Source: Desulfoscipio sp. XC116 (GTDB lineage Bacteria; Bacillota; Desulfotomaculia; Desulfotomaculales; Desulfallaceae). From it: a DNA stretch of 64,000 nucleotides. The position numbers were made by a program, and so were the translations under genes. The stretch covers positions 1,583,035-1,647,034 of the forward strand of contig NZ_CP156660.1 in NCBI RefSeq assembly GCF_039851975.1, in the 5' to 3' direction. Shown piece after piece: positions 8,597-17,493 of the stretch. Position 1 is the first letter of the stretch, and every line of letters begins with the position of its first letter. The notes beneath the pieces are model-generated. The model searched no databases, had not been told where the DNA came from, and was given only the letters and a program-made list of their open reading frames with translations.

Positions 8597-8782
8597 TCAA
8601 AACTCATAAATGGTTATAGTCAAATTATTGTCTTCATTATTTTTGGTTAAGCCAAACATAACTTTTTTATCTTTTAGATTTTTATTTAAAAAGTCTATTA
8701 CTTTATACATATCTTCATACATCGAAAATGATTTAGTTGCAATCAACTCTAGTTTGCCCGGACCTGTACCCGTACGATCCAT
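8597..8782 (-). CDS. YpmA-like small protein (DUF4264 type)
   Basis: 61 residues, starting MDRTGTGPGKLELIATKSF and carrying YKVIDFLNKNLKDKKVMFGL, which I recognise as the small Firmicute YpmA/DUF4264 family of unknown function. It has a purine-rich GGGGGGAGAA ribosome site eight bases before the ATG. It sits tightly between folE (16 bp) and surE (17 bp), so one mRNA is likely. An overlapping plus-strand frame is a shadow. Confidence 0.75.
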   Translation of the reverse strand: MDRTGTGPGKLELIATKSFSMYEDMYKVIDFLNKNLKDKKVMFGLTKNNEDNNLTITIYEF

Positions 8783-8798
8783 AATGTTCTCCCCCCGG

Positions 8799-9359
8799 TT
8801 ATTTTCTGATTAATGAAAATGCCTCCGCTCTGGTGGCCTCATTGCGCTGGAATGATCCGCGTACTGCCGATGTAAGAGTTTTGGAACCGGGTTTGCGTAC
8901 GCCGCGCAAGGTCATGCACATATGTTCCGCCTCAATGACCACTAATACCCCGTGCGGGTTTAATTTTTTCATGATTGTATCCGCAATTTGGGAGGTTAAT
9001 CTTTCCTGAAGCTGAGGCCGTTTGGAAAATCCTTCGACAACCCTGGCCAGCTTGGACAGTCCGGTGATATTGCCCTTGCGGGGAATGTACGCCACGTGTG
9101 CCTTACCGTAAAACGGCAGCAGGTGGTGTTCACACATGGAATAGATAGGAATGTCCTTGACCAGTACCATTTCTTCATGTTCTTCAGTGAAAATTTTTTG
9201 CAGGTGTCTTTCCGGGTCGTCCCAGAGCCCGCAAAAAATTTCATTATACATACGGGCCACTCGGGCCGGGGTTTCCTTTAAACCTTCTCTGTCAGCATCT
9301 TCACCGATAGCTTCCAGGATCATGCGTACAGCTACTTCTATTTTTCCCATATCTATCAT
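8799..9359 (-). CDS. folE: GTP cyclohydrolase I
   Basis: Opens the GTP ring to make 7,8-dihydroneopterin triphosphate for folate. 186 residues, the usual size. The zinc ligands are visible as C76 and H79 in [10 protein letters not shown] and C148 in [31 protein letters not shown] is the core family motif. The ATG at 9359 follows AAAGGGG; a second ATG three codons on is possible. Folate supply suits an organism that runs C1 carriers through MetF. No tetrahydrofolate riboswitch was recognised in the 230-bp leader. Confidence 0.96.
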   Translation of the reverse strand: MIDMGKIEVAVRMILEAIGEDADREGLKETPARVARMYNEIFCGLWDDPERHLQKIFTEEHEEMVLVKDIPIYSMCEHHLLPFYGKAHVAYIPRKGNITGLSKLARVVEGFSKRPQLQERLTSQIADTIMKKLNPHGVLVVIEAEHMCMTLRGVRKPGSKTLTSAVRGSFQRNEATRAEAFSLIRK

Positions 9360-9593
9360 TAAAATTTCCCCTTTCTTTCCCTATATATTATAACGATTAT
9401 TATGGCATGCCGGTCTGGGAATAACCAGGAGGTCTTCCTGAAGGGTTGGATAATGGCGCTAACTTTACTCGACATGGCTTAATTGAAATAAGGATCATAA
9501 ATGGTATGGCTCCCCTTTGGTAAATTTTATTATAACTCACATTCAACAACTTAAATATTTCGCCATTTTACGATATCGTCCTTCTAGCAATGT

Positions 9594-9654
9594 AAAAAAA
9601 GACCCGGTTGCTGCTATTAGGCGGGGTATCATAGGGACAAAAGGTCAACCGGGT
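9594..9654 (-). terminator. large-loop terminator at the recombinase remnant
   Basis: Perfect 9-bp inverted repeat ACCCGGTTG (9602-9610) and CAACCGGGT (9646-9654), followed on the minus strand by CTTTTTTT. It overlaps the reconstructed stop of the recombinase fragment. The loop is about 35 nt. 9394-9593 holds no gene. Confidence 0.55.
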
Positions 9655-9904
9655 ATAAATCCCTGTGATGGGGCGGACAGTTTTGGCTGTCCGCCCTCCT
9701 CTTTGCCGCGCTTCTTGTAGGGCCGCGCTTCTTGTAGGTGGAGCACATGAAGTTGTTCTGTGTTTCTTGCATGGTGTGCGCCCGGTGAAGCACCGGCGTC
9801 CCGCCGCAGTCGGCGCAGAACACTAAGCCGGAGAACAGATTTGGCGTATCCATCTGCTTGGAAGGGCGTTTATTGTGCTTGCGGATATCTTGCACGATGT
9901 TCCA
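9645..9904 (-). pseudogene. remnant of a large serine recombinase (zinc-ribbon region)
   Basis: The minus strand encodes WNIVQDIRKHNKRP, then NLFSGLVFCADCG, HRAHT and NNFMCSTYKKRG, the recombinase zinc beta-ribbon of large serine recombinases. The catalytic N-terminus and most of the protein are absent. A 17-bp tandem duplication at 9705-9738 shifts the frame after YKKRG. Removing one copy restores GKEEGGQ, the normal continuation. A perfect 10-bp hairpin (9671-9696) lies in the tail. The fragment probably marks the edge of the mobile element that brought the following resistance-type module. Confidence 0.75.
9705..9738. repeat. 17-bp tandem duplication
   Basis: GCCGCGCTTCTTGTAGG occurs twice head to tail and puts the recombinase remnant out of frame. 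Confidence 0.95.
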
Positions 9905-9963
9905 TAATTAAATTATAAATTCATTATGTTATCATATGATTAAAGGCGGAAAGGGGATAAGTG

Positions 9964-10641
9964 ATGAAACAAGTATTAATTGTCGAAGATGACCGCCATC
10001 TGAGCCGAGGCTTGTGCCTTGCTTTAAAAGATCAGGAACTTGAAATTGTTCCGTGTTTCGATTTGCAATCTGCTCGTGAACAGCTTGCCTGCGCTGTGAC
10101 GGAGTTGGTTCTGCTGGATATCAATCTTCCTGATGGCAGCGGATTGGAGTTGCTTCGCGAAATTAAAACCGGGAGCAATCCTATTCCTGTAATCCTGCTG
10201 ACTGCCAACGACACTGAAGTAGATGTGGTCATGGGCTTGGAGCACGGTGCAGATGATTATATCACAAAGCCCTTTAGCCTGGCCATTCTTCGCGCGAGAG
10301 TGAAGGCTCAACTGCGTCGGGACATGATCCGTGTGTCCAAGCCCTTTGTTATCGACAGCTATCGGTTTGATTTTGAGCATATGGAGTTCTTTAAGGCGGA
10401 TATTGCGGTGGAGTTAAGCAAAACGGAACAAAAGCTTCTTCGGTTGCTGGTAGAAAATCAGGGCGTAACCGTAAGTCGAACGGTTCTCCTGGATCGTGTT
10501 TGGACGAATGACGCTGATTTTGTAGATGAAAATGCACTTTCGGTGACTGTTAAGCGCCTACGGGACAAGCTGGATGCGGCCCGGTATATCAAAACCATCT
10601 ACGGTTTGGGCTATGTATGGGCGGTGAAACGGAATGAATGA
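9964..10641 (+). CDS. OmpR/PhoB-family response regulator
   Basis: 225 residues. The receiver domain (1-115) has the acidic pair D9/D10, phospho-acceptor D52 in LLDINLPDG and K102 in TKPF. The winged-helix DNA-binding domain follows (about 125-222), ending in KTIYGLGYVW. The ATG at 9964 follows AAAGGGG; a GTG directly before it is less well spaced. The stop overlaps the kinase start by 8 bp, showing translational coupling. By context it controls the downstream ABC transporter, as in BceRS/VanRS-type envelope-stress modules. The inducing compound is unknown. Confidence 0.92.
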   Translation: MKQVLIVEDDRHLSRGLCLALKDQELEIVPCFDLQSAREQLACAVTELVLLDINLPDGSGLELLREIKTGSNPIPVILLTANDTEVDVVMGLEHGADDYITKPFSLAILRARVKAQLRRDMIRVSKPFVIDSYRFDFEHMEFFKADIAVELSKTEQKLLRLLVENQGVTVSRTVLLDRVWTNDADFVDENALSVTVKRLRDKLDAARYIKTIYGLGYVWAVKRNE

Positions 10642-11548
10642 ATGGAATCTCATCCTATTTGTCATTGCGTTGGCAGTCATTCTGCTATGCTTTGCAATTA
10701 CACTGCTTCAACACTGTAAAACTAAGAGAATTATGAAGACGCTTAATCAAATGCTGGATCACGCGATGGACGGAAGTTTTGCGGAAAATACTTTTGATGA
10801 AAGCCTGCTTTCGGCAGTGGAAAGCAGATTGAAGCGATATCTGACTGCTTCGGCGGTATCAGCGTATAATTTAAAAACGGAGAAAGAAAAAGTCAAGGAG
10901 CTGTTGGCAGATATATCGCATCAGACCAAAACACCGATTGCCAATATCCTACTTTATGCACAGCTATTGGAAGAACAGGAGCTGCCGGAAGAAAGCGTGG
11001 ATTGTGCAGCTGCGCTGCGGGGACAAGCGGAAAAGCTGAACTTTTTGATTGCCTCATTGGTGAAGCTATCGCGACTGGAAACAGGCGTTTTCACACTTCA
11101 TCCGGTTTCAAATGCCATTGCCCCGATGCTGGATGAAATAGCCGGACAGTTTGCGCCGAAAGCAGCGCAAAAAGAGATTCGGCTGATCATGAATGTTACA
11201 GATACCCGTGCGGTATTTGACTATAAATGGACGACAGAAGCGTTATGCAATCTGATGGATAACGCTATTAAATACACGCCCGCGGGCGGCAGCATACAAG
11301 TTTCAGTCAGGGAATACGATTTGTTCTGCCGCATTGATGTGGAGGATACTGGAATTGGAATTTTGGAAGCAGAGCAGGCAAAAGTGTTTTTACGTTTTTA
11401 TCGTTCTCCATCCGTCAGCGAACAGGACGGCGTGGGGATCGGTTTATACCTGACCCGTCAGATTTTAGCCGGGCAGGGCGGATATGTTAAAGTGGCATCA
11501 TCGTCAGATGGCTCGGTTTTTTCTGTGTTTCTACCCCGACAGCCTTGA
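10634..11548 (+). CDS. sensor histidine kinase
   Basis: 304 residues. One strong N-terminal hydrophobic segment (about 5-26) is followed by a short linker, a HisKA dimerisation domain with H96 in DISHQTKTP, and an HATPase domain with NLMDNAIKYTP (N box), DTGIGI (G1), FLRFYR (F) and GVGIGLYL (G2). It has almost no extracellular sensor region. Such intramembrane-type kinases usually sense through the partner ABC permease, here the FtsX-type protein encoded two genes on (family knowledge). The stop overlaps an operator-like palindrome. Confidence 0.92.
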   Translation: MNEWNLILFVIALAVILLCFAITLLQHCKTKRIMKTLNQMLDHAMDGSFAENTFDESLLSAVESRLKRYLTASAVSAYNLKTEKEKVKELLADISHQTKTPIANILLYAQLLEEQELPEESVDCAAALRGQAEKLNFLIASLVKLSRLETGVFTLHPVSNAIAPMLDEIAGQFAPKAAQKEIRLIMNVTDTRAVFDYKWTTEALCNLMDNAIKYTPAGGSIQVSVREYDLFCRIDVEDTGIGILEAEQAKVFLRFYRSPSVSEQDGVGIGLYLTRQILAGQGGYVKVASSSDGSVFSVFLPRQP

Positions 11549-11571
11549 ATTCTTACAAAACTGTTAGAATT
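11548..11571 (+). promoter_or_regulatory. operator-like palindrome before the ABC genes
   Basis: AATTCTTACA-AAAC-TGTTAGAATT is a 10-bp inverted repeat with one mismatch. It lies 92 bp before the ATPase ATG and overlaps the kinase stop. The placement suggests it is the binding site of the upstream response regulator for an inducible transporter promoter. A weak terminator is the alternative, but no T-run follows. Confidence 0.55.
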
Positions 11572-11662
11572 GCTTGTCCGCCGGAAAGATTCTGGAAAGA
11601 AACTTATGATAAAGTCTGTATTGTAGCGATGCATGCAAACTTTATCTTTGGAGGTATCTAGC

Positions 11663-12331
11663 ATGACCATTTTGCAGACGCATGATTTGAAAAAAGTTTA
11701 CGGCACCGATGAAAACGCCGTTCATGCTCTCGCCGGTATCGATCTGCAGGTGGAAAAAGGAGAATTTGTGGCTATCGTCGGTACATCCGGCAGCGGCAAG
11801 AGTACGCTTCTACATATGCTGGGCGGGCTGGACCGCCCCACCTCCGGCACGGTCACGGTTGACGGCAAGGATATCTTTTCCCTAAAAGACGAAGCACTGA
11901 CCATTTTCCGCCGCCGCAAGATCGGCTTTGTGTTCCAGAATTATAATCTGGTTCCTGTGCTCAACGTCTATGAAAATGTCGTACTGCCCATCCAATTGGA
12001 CGGCAATACGCCGGATTCCGCCTATGTGGACAGCATCATTGAAACACTGGGGTTTAAGTCTAAACTGCAAAACCTGCCCAATAACCTCTCGGGGGGACAG
12101 CAACAGCGGGTTGCCATCGCACGCGCTTTAGCTGCAAAGCCCGCCATCATTTTGGCGGATGAGCCCACCGGCAATCTGGATTCCAAGACCAGCCAGGATG
12201 TGTTGGGGCTGCTAAAGGTTACAAGCCAGAAATTTGTTCAAACCATTGTGATGATTACCCATAACGAGGAGATTGCCCAGTTAGCCGACCGCATCGTTCG
12301 CATCGAGGACGGCTTAATCGTCGCTCGATAA
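11663..12331 (+). CDS. ABC transporter ATPase (MacB/BceA/LolD type)
   Basis: 222 residues. Walker [10 protein letters not shown] (40-48), Q-loop FQNYNL, signature LSGGQQQR (142-149), Walker B ILADEPTG and H-loop THNEE are all intact. The ATG at 11663 lies behind GGAGGT; the frame is open slightly upstream. It pairs with the 885-residue permease 13 bp downstream. Families of this architecture remove or detoxify antimicrobial peptides or cell-wall antibiotics rather than import substrates. The specific drug cannot be read. Confidence 0.93.
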   Translation: MTILQTHDLKKVYGTDENAVHALAGIDLQVEKGEFVAIVGTSGSGKSTLLHMLGGLDRPTSGTVTVDGKDIFSLKDEALTIFRRRKIGFVFQNYNLVPVLNVYENVVLPIQLDGNTPDSAYVDSIIETLGFKSKLQNLPNNLSGGQQQRVAIARALAAKPAIILADEPTGNLDSKTSQDVLGLLKVTSQKFVQTIVMITHNEEIAQLADRIVRIEDGLIVAR

Positions 12332-12344
12332 GGAGGTGCACAGC

Positions 12345-15002
12345 ATGAACGTAGCCAATCAAAAATGTATCCGCCGGCTGAGCGTGAAAAGTATGAAAGC
12401 GGCAAGAACTAGAAATCTTATTGCCATTCTTGCTATTGCCTTGACCTCCGTACTGTTTACCTCCCTGTTCACGGTGGCGCTGTCGATTAATCATTCCTTG
12501 CAGCAGGCCAACTTCCGGCAAGTCGGAGGCTGGAGCCATGGAACGTTTAAGTATATGACCCGAGAGCAGTTTGATGAGCTTAAAACCGATCCCCTCATCA
12601 CGCAGTATGGGTTGCGTTGCTTTGTGGGTATGCCGGTCGGCGCGCCTTTTCTTAAATCTCACGTGGAGATTGGATATAGTGATGCGAACCAAGCGCACTG
12701 GATGTACTGTGATCCTGTGGAAGGCCGGTTACCCGCCGAGGGTACCAACGAGGCCGCCACCGATACCCGGGTATTGGAGCTGCTGGGCGTCGAACCGGTG
12801 TTAGGAAACGAATTGACCATGACTTTTGATGTGGACGGCGCAGAGGTAACGAAAACCTTTGTTTTGAGCGGCTGGTGGGAATATGACGAGGCGATTGTCG
12901 CCAACCATGTTCTCATTCCCCACAGCCGCGCACAGGCTATCTATGATCAAGTCGGCATCGGCGGCGGTATCGGCAAGGACGGCATGACCGGTTCATGGAA
13001 TATGGATGTCATGCTGGACAGCTCGCTGCATATCGAACAGGACCTGAACAAAATTTTGGCAAATCACGGTTATCAACATGAAAGCCGTTCTGTGGGAGAT
13101 AACTACATTTCGATTGGCGCCAACTGGGGCTACACTGGCTCACAGCTGGCCAACAGTATGGACCCAATCACCGTAATGTCCATCACAGTTCTGCTGCTGA
13201 TCATTATCTTTACAGGCTATCTGATTATCTATAACGTATTTCAGATTTCCGTTTCAAATGATATCCGCTTCTATGGCCTGCTTAAAACCATCGGTGCCAC
13301 AGGGCGGCAGCTGCGGCGCATCATCCGCCAGCAGGCGCTGCTGCTGTCTTTGATTGGTATTCCCCTTGGATTGCTGATTGGCTATGGTGTCGGTGTTAAG
13401 CTGACCCCTGTGATTCTGTCTCAGCTCAATGGTGTTGTACAGAACGCGGTGTCGGCAAGTCCACTGATTTTCATTGGTTCCGCGTTTTTTGCTCTGGTTA
13501 CGGTGGTGATCTCCTGCCGCAGGCCGGGGCGAATGGCGGCAAGAGTATCTCCTGTGGAGGCTGTTCGCTACACCGAGGGTACGGTGAATAAGAAGATGAT
13601 ACGCAAAGCCCGGTCAGGAGCCTCACTGTCCGGAATGGCCCGGGCGAACCTTGGGCGCAGCCACAGCAAGACGGCAATAACAGTAACTTCACTGTCGCTG
13701 GCCGTGCTGCTGCTCAATTTGACCGTCACTTTTACAAACGGCTTTGACATGGATAAATATTTGTCCCGAATGGTGTCGGATTGTGTGATAGCGGATGCCG
13801 GTTATTTTCAGACAAACGGCTTCTGGGGCAGCGACCGCGCCCTGCCTGAAGATATCATCTCCAGCTTGGAATCCCGGCCCGGTGTGGAAGCCGGAGGGCG
13901 CGTATACGGCAAAAGCAGTCCGGTGGAGGAATTTATCAGCGAGAACTATTATCGCGCGCTGAACGGCAGGTGGAACGATTCGGAAGATCTGGATCGCGCT
14001 GTTGCCCTTATGGATAAAAATGAAGAAGGCCTGCTGGCCAATCAGGTACAGCTTTATGGTATGGAGCGATACGCACTTGACAAGCTGACGGTGCTGCAGG
14101 GCGATTTATCCAAGCTGGATGAGTCGGACGGACGTTATATCGCCGCCGTATACGGTGAGGATGACTACGGTAATCCCCAGATGGATTCCCATTGGGCAAA
14201 GCTTGGCGACACAGTCACCCTGCGTTATGTGGAGGAGTACGAATATTATGATCCCGACACAGGTGAGATCTTTGAACCTGGTAATCTTCCCGGCGACCAA
14301 CCTTACCGCTGCCGGGCTAAAACGTATCGGGACATTGATTATCAGGTAGCGGCACTGATCACTATGCCACACTCCCTCAGCTATCGCTATTATGGCACCG
14401 ATGAGTTTATTATGAATGACCGGACATTTATTCAGGACAGCGGCACAAGCAACGTTATGTACTATGCCTGCGATGTCAGCGATGAGAGTACTGCCGATAT
14501 GGAAGCTTTCTTGTCTGATTTGACAAATGAGCAGATGCCGCAGTTCGACTATGAAAGCAAGGCGACTTATGCTGCGGAGTTCGACTCTTTCCGCAATATG
14601 TTCCTGATGCTGGGAGGCGTGCTGAGTTTTATCATCGGACTTGTGGGTGTGCTCAATTTTCTCAACGCGATTCTGACGAGCATTCTGACACGCCGCCGTG
14701 AGCTTGCAATGCTCCAGTCCATCGGCATGACCGGCAAGCAGCTCAAAGCCATGTTGATTTGGGAGGGGCTGTATTACTCTCTGGGCGCTGTGGCAGTATC
14801 GCTTTTGCTCAGCATTGCTGCCGGTCCGCTGCTGTCCAATGTGCTGACCGGCATATTCTGGTTCTTTACGTATCGTTTTACGGTTTTACCCATCCTCTTC
14901 GTTGCGCCGATCTTCACTGCACTCGGCATTTTCGTGCCGCTGACGGTGTATCGCGCTGTTTCCAGACACTCCATTGTTGAGCGTCTGAGGGAAATAGAAT
15001 AG
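12345..15002 (+). CDS. large FtsX-type ABC permease
   Basis: 885 residues. The N-terminal membrane segment follows SMKAARTRNLIAILAIALTS. A large extracytoplasmic domain comes next, then an FtsX core near 290-400, a second large acidic extracellular region, and a C-terminal FtsX core containing SILTRRRELAMLQSIGMTGKQ. The duplicated FtsX arrangement and size match permeases of two-component-linked peptide-resistance modules. The ATG at 12345 follows AGGAGG; a GTG three codons upstream overlaps that site. A 141-bp mobile repeat lies 52 bp after the stop. Confidence 0.92.
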   Translation: MNVANQKCIRRLSVKSMKAARTRNLIAILAIALTSVLFTSLFTVALSINHSLQQANFRQVGGWSHGTFKYMTREQFDELKTDPLITQYGLRCFVGMPVGAPFLKSHVEIGYSDANQAHWMYCDPVEGRLPAEGTNEAATDTRVLELLGVEPVLGNELTMTFDVDGAEVTKTFVLSGWWEYDEAIVANHVLIPHSRAQAIYDQVGIGGGIGKDGMTGSWNMDVMLDSSLHIEQDLNKILANHGYQHESRSVGDNYISIGANWGYTGSQLANSMDPITVMSITVLLLIIIFTGYLIIYNVFQISVSNDIRFYGLLKTIGATGRQLRRIIRQQALLLSLIGIPLGLLIGYGVGVKLTPVILSQLNGVVQNAVSASPLIFIGSAFFALVTVVISCRRPGRMAARVSPVEAVRYTEGTVNKKMIRKARSGASLSGMARANLGRSHSKTAITVTSLSLAVLLLNLTVTFTNGFDMDKYLSRMVSDCVIADAGYFQTNGFWGSDRALPEDIISSLESRPGVEAGGRVYGKSSPVEEFISENYYRALNGRWNDSEDLDRAVALMDKNEEGLLANQVQLYGMERYALDKLTVLQGDLSKLDESDGRYIAAVYGEDDYGNPQMDSHWAKLGDTVTLRYVEEYEYYDPDTGEIFEPGNLPGDQPYRCRAKTYRDIDYQVAALITMPHSLSYRYYGTDEFIMNDRTFIQDSGTSNVMYYACDVSDESTADMEAFLSDLTNEQMPQFDYESKATYAAEFDSFRNMFLMLGGVLSFIIGLVGVLNFLNAILTSILTRRRELAMLQSIGMTGKQLKAMLIWEGLYYSLGAVAVSLLLSIAAGPLLSNVLTGIFWFFTYRFTVLPILFVAPIFTALGIFVPLTVYRAVSRHSIVERLREIE

Positions 15003-15053
15003 TTGGATAAAACAATTTATTGGTGAGGCTAATCGTATGCTTATATAAAACAA

Positions 15054-15194
15054 GGGGCTGTTGCACAACGGGCTAAATAGTTCATAGTGCGGCAGCTTTT
15101 TGTAAAGATACCGGATTATTATCGAAATAATTGGCTGAATATGGGAAAGGAAGCGTTGCTCAATACTCCGAGAAAGTAGTTTTGCGACACTCCC
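15054..15194. mobile_element. 141-bp non-coding mobile repeat (MITE-like), copy 2
   Basis: Same length as the copy at 3718-3858 and highly similar throughout, with shared core ACGGGCTAAATAGTTCAT. Ends are GGGGCTGTTGCACAAC and, in reverse complement, GGGAGTGTCGCAAAAC. The outer flanks AACAA/TTGTT are complementary to each other but differ from those of copy 1. This suggests insertion into a palindromic target, such as a terminator after the permease. 15195-15320 contains no recognised feature. Confidence 0.8.
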
Positions 15195-15320
15195 TTGTTC
15201 TGTATTCAGTTTGCCTTTTGGGTGGGTTCACAACTTATTCCTGTGACTCCCCGTCTTTGAGCCCGGGTTTTTTTATATTTGTTTAGTTCAATTTAACGGT
15301 GTGATTGTTCTGCAAAGCAG

Positions 15321-16406
15321 CTAGTTTTTAGCTAAACTGATTAAACCGAAAGCCTTTCGATAGCTATCCGCGGCTTCGCTTGTTTTGCCAAGCTCGCACA
15401 GCAGTTCACCCTTTATGCTCCACAATTCACAGTCAAATTCTTCATCCGGCAGGCTGTTGCAAAGTACTAACGCATCTTGGTGCCTGTGCAAAGTAATTAA
15501 ACATTTAATTTTATTAAGCTCGATGGCTCTTTTATCCTTTTCTGATTTCCCCAACTGCAATGCTATATCGTAGTGTTTTAAAGCCTCCTCTTCATGACCG
15601 GTGGTCTCCAGGCACATAGCTAAATTATTTTCCAGGGTGGCATCGCCGGGGTAGGTTTGAACAGTTCTTGTAAGATAGTCTACAGCTTTATTCTGCTGGT
15701 TTGTTTTTATATAACAGGCCGCTAAGTTATTTAAAATATCATAGTCATTAGGAGCTAAACCACGAGCCAGTTCATAGCAAATTTGTGCTTCCTCAAACCG
15801 GTTAAGCAGGAATAAACTATATCCTTTATTGTTTAAAAGCCCGAGATTGTTGAGACCTAGATTTTGAGCCTTTTCGTAAAACTCCAGCGCTTCCGGATGC
15901 CTGTTTAACTTATTGAGGGCAAGTCCTATATTGAAACATAAAACAGCGTCGGCTCCGCCCTCCTCTAAGTCATGTAGAAACATTTTTAATGCATCTTGCA
16001 CATAGCCATTTTCCAGTAATTCCAGTCCAATGTTGTTTGAGTTCGTAAGGTTATCGCCATGTCTTTCTTCCAGTTCCGCTTGATGGGCCCATTGGCCGGT
16101 GTGGGCATGGGACACTGCCGGCGACTTTTCCCTATGGCTCTTCAGCCAATATAAAAAGCTACCTATATTCTCTTGGCCGACTGCCTTTTTCCAGTAAGTG
16201 ACTGCTTTATCGACTTGTCCTTTTTTGAGGTATAAGCGACTGGCATGTAAATACAGCTTTTGGTTATTTGGGGCATTGGTAATAGCCCATTTTATAATAC
16301 TCAGGGAATTAGTAAGGGAACCTAGTCTTTCCACGATTACAGCCAGACTGTACAGTATCTGAACGCTAATATTAATGCTTTTTAGGTTTTTAATGATGCC
16401 ATCCAT
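15321..16406 (-). CDS. TPR-repeat protein
   Basis: 361 residues made mostly of tetratricopeptide repeats. Clear units are ADAVLCFNIGLALNKLNRHPEALEFYEKA-type segments between about 130 and 350, each ending in the A-x-x-x-Y/F-x-x-A pattern. No signal peptide or membrane segment is visible. It is likely a cytoplasmic protein-protein scaffold. No catalytic domain is seen and no partner can be assigned. ATG at 16406 follows GGGGGTG. It is transcribed away from the small gene at 16581. Confidence 0.75.
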   Translation of the reverse strand: MDGIIKNLKSINISVQILYSLAVIVERLGSLTNSLSIIKWAITNAPNNQKLYLHASRLYLKKGQVDKAVTYWKKAVGQENIGSFLYWLKSHREKSPAVSHAHTGQWAHQAELEERHGDNLTNSNNIGLELLENGYVQDALKMFLHDLEEGGADAVLCFNIGLALNKLNRHPEALEFYEKAQNLGLNNLGLLNNKGYSLFLLNRFEEAQICYELARGLAPNDYDILNNLAACYIKTNQQNKAVDYLTRTVQTYPGDATLENNLAMCLETTGHEEEALKHYDIALQLGKSEKDKRAIELNKIKCLITLHRHQDALVLCNSLPDEEFDCELWSIKGELLCELGKTSEAADSYRKAFGLISLAKN

Positions 16407-16580
16407 TTAGATACACCCCCTTATGGTTTAATAACATATATTCGATATAGGGAAACCATTTCCTTCCATATAAATGTAAAAATAATGTAATATTTTAAAT
16501 TAGTGGCAAGACGTGTTTGGGGAGTATGATGCCTGGTTTTTAAATGCATAATAGAAAAAGCCTAAAAAGGGGGAAGTAGA

Positions 16581-16736
16581 TTGGAAAAAAACAAAAATAA
16601 AAGTTCTAAAGCGACAGGCGCGACTTTTGTGGAAGAGTCTACGGGTTCAGCGACTATGATTAATCTGGATGGGCAGTGGGATCATGACTTCACCGATCAT
16701 AATGTTAGCGATCATAAGAAGAAAGCCGGCAAATAA
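16581..16736 (+). CDS. 51-residue His/Asp-rich small protein, unknown
   Basis: The TTG start follows AGGGGGAAG by four bases. The protein is lysine-rich at the N-terminus (MEKNKNKSSKATG), has a central VEESTGSATMINLDGQW, and ends in a charged tail with repeated HD/DH pairs (DHDFTDHNVSDHKKK). A Rho-independent terminator overlaps the stop, so it forms a complete short transcription unit. It resembles no family that I know. The composition is compatible with a small spore or metal-binding protein, but that is speculation. Confidence 0.6.
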   Translation: MEKNKNKSSKATGATFVEESTGSATMINLDGQWDHDFTDHNVSDHKKKAGK

Positions 16737-16756
16737 TGCCGGTGTTTTTTCTTTTT
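16725..16756 (+). terminator. terminator of the 51-residue gene
   Basis: Stem CCGGC/GCCGG with a 7-nt loop, followed by TGTTTTTTCTTTTT. The stop codon lies in the loop. Confidence 0.85.
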
Positions 16757-16814
16757 AAGCATATTCAGTTAAGCATGACATAAAATTTACAGTAAACAGG
16801 GAGGTGCGGATAAA

Positions 16815-17216
16815 ATGAGTTCCATAAAACATGATGGGGCAACTTACCCGCCGCTTAGCTTAAACGCTGTTTTAAAAGGGGTATTGGCGGCGTTAATAAT
16901 CACTGTGTTAGGCAGCGCTGTTCTGGGCATTTTTTACCATGTTATATCCCTGGGTGAAAAAACACTGCCTATGGCATCGAATATTCTTTATTATATCAGC
17001 GTTTTCGGCGGTAGTGTATTAGCGGCTCGCTGGGCGGGGTATAAGGGTTTAGTGCATGGTATTGGTGTGGCGGTATTATTTTTACTCTTTGGATGGTTGA
17101 TTGGGCATTATCTTTTACACACTAGCGCTGCAACTGGCGCCGTGCTGCAAAAAGCCTTCATTTCCTGCCTGGCCGGGGCTGTTGGGGGCGTATTGGGTGT
17201 AGGTGTGTCCAGGTGA
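16815..17216 (+). CDS. TIGR04086-like membrane protein
   Basis: 133 residues with four hydrophobic helices (about 18-45, 55-75, 80-100, 108-132), rich in glycine and alanine. The layout ALLKGVLAALIIT..., FGGSVLAARWAGYKGLVHG, FISCLAGAVGGVLGV matches the small YrzE/TIGR04086 family of Firmicute membrane proteins, whose function is unknown. ATG follows GGGAGGTG. It stands alone between the 51-residue gene and dinG. Confidence 0.75.
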   Translation: MSSIKHDGATYPPLSLNAVLKGVLAALIITVLGSAVLGIFYHVISLGEKTLPMASNILYYISVFGGSVLAARWAGYKGLVHGIGVAVLFLLFGWLIGHYLLHTSAATGAVLQKAFISCLAGAVGGVLGVGVSR

Positions 17217-17307
17217 TAAATAGTGGGGCGGTCGGAGGTTGGTATGCTGATAGTAATCAATTTGTTAATTTTTTCGAATTAGCTGGTATTCTGAAGTATG
17301 TCTTGGT

Positions 17308-17335
17308 AAAAAGGAGCAGGCTAACGCCTGCTCCT
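17308..17335 (-). terminator. terminator of dinG
   Basis: Perfect 9-bp stem AGGAGCAGG/CCTGCTCCT with a 6-nt loop and TTTTTACC on the minus strand. It may also stop the convergent membrane-protein transcript. Confidence 0.8.
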
Positions 17336-17493
17336 ATGTCGTTACTTGATTATTTTCATTAGCCAGCTGCGCAAAAAAGAAGGAAGCCGTACATAATAAA
17401 CCCGCAAAACTTTCACTCTCCTTCACCGGTTTTTGTTATCTATATTAATATTATTTGTAAAGTGTCTTTAATGTGCATGTAAAATTTAATAGT

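Noticed and set aside
8610..8813. 67-codon plus-strand frame
   Set aside because: It is the antisense shadow of the YpmA-like gene, which has the ribosome site and family sequence.
9360..9600. Tetrahydrofolate or preQ1 riboswitch in front of folE
   Set aside because: The leader lacks the conserved motifs of either class that I could recognise.
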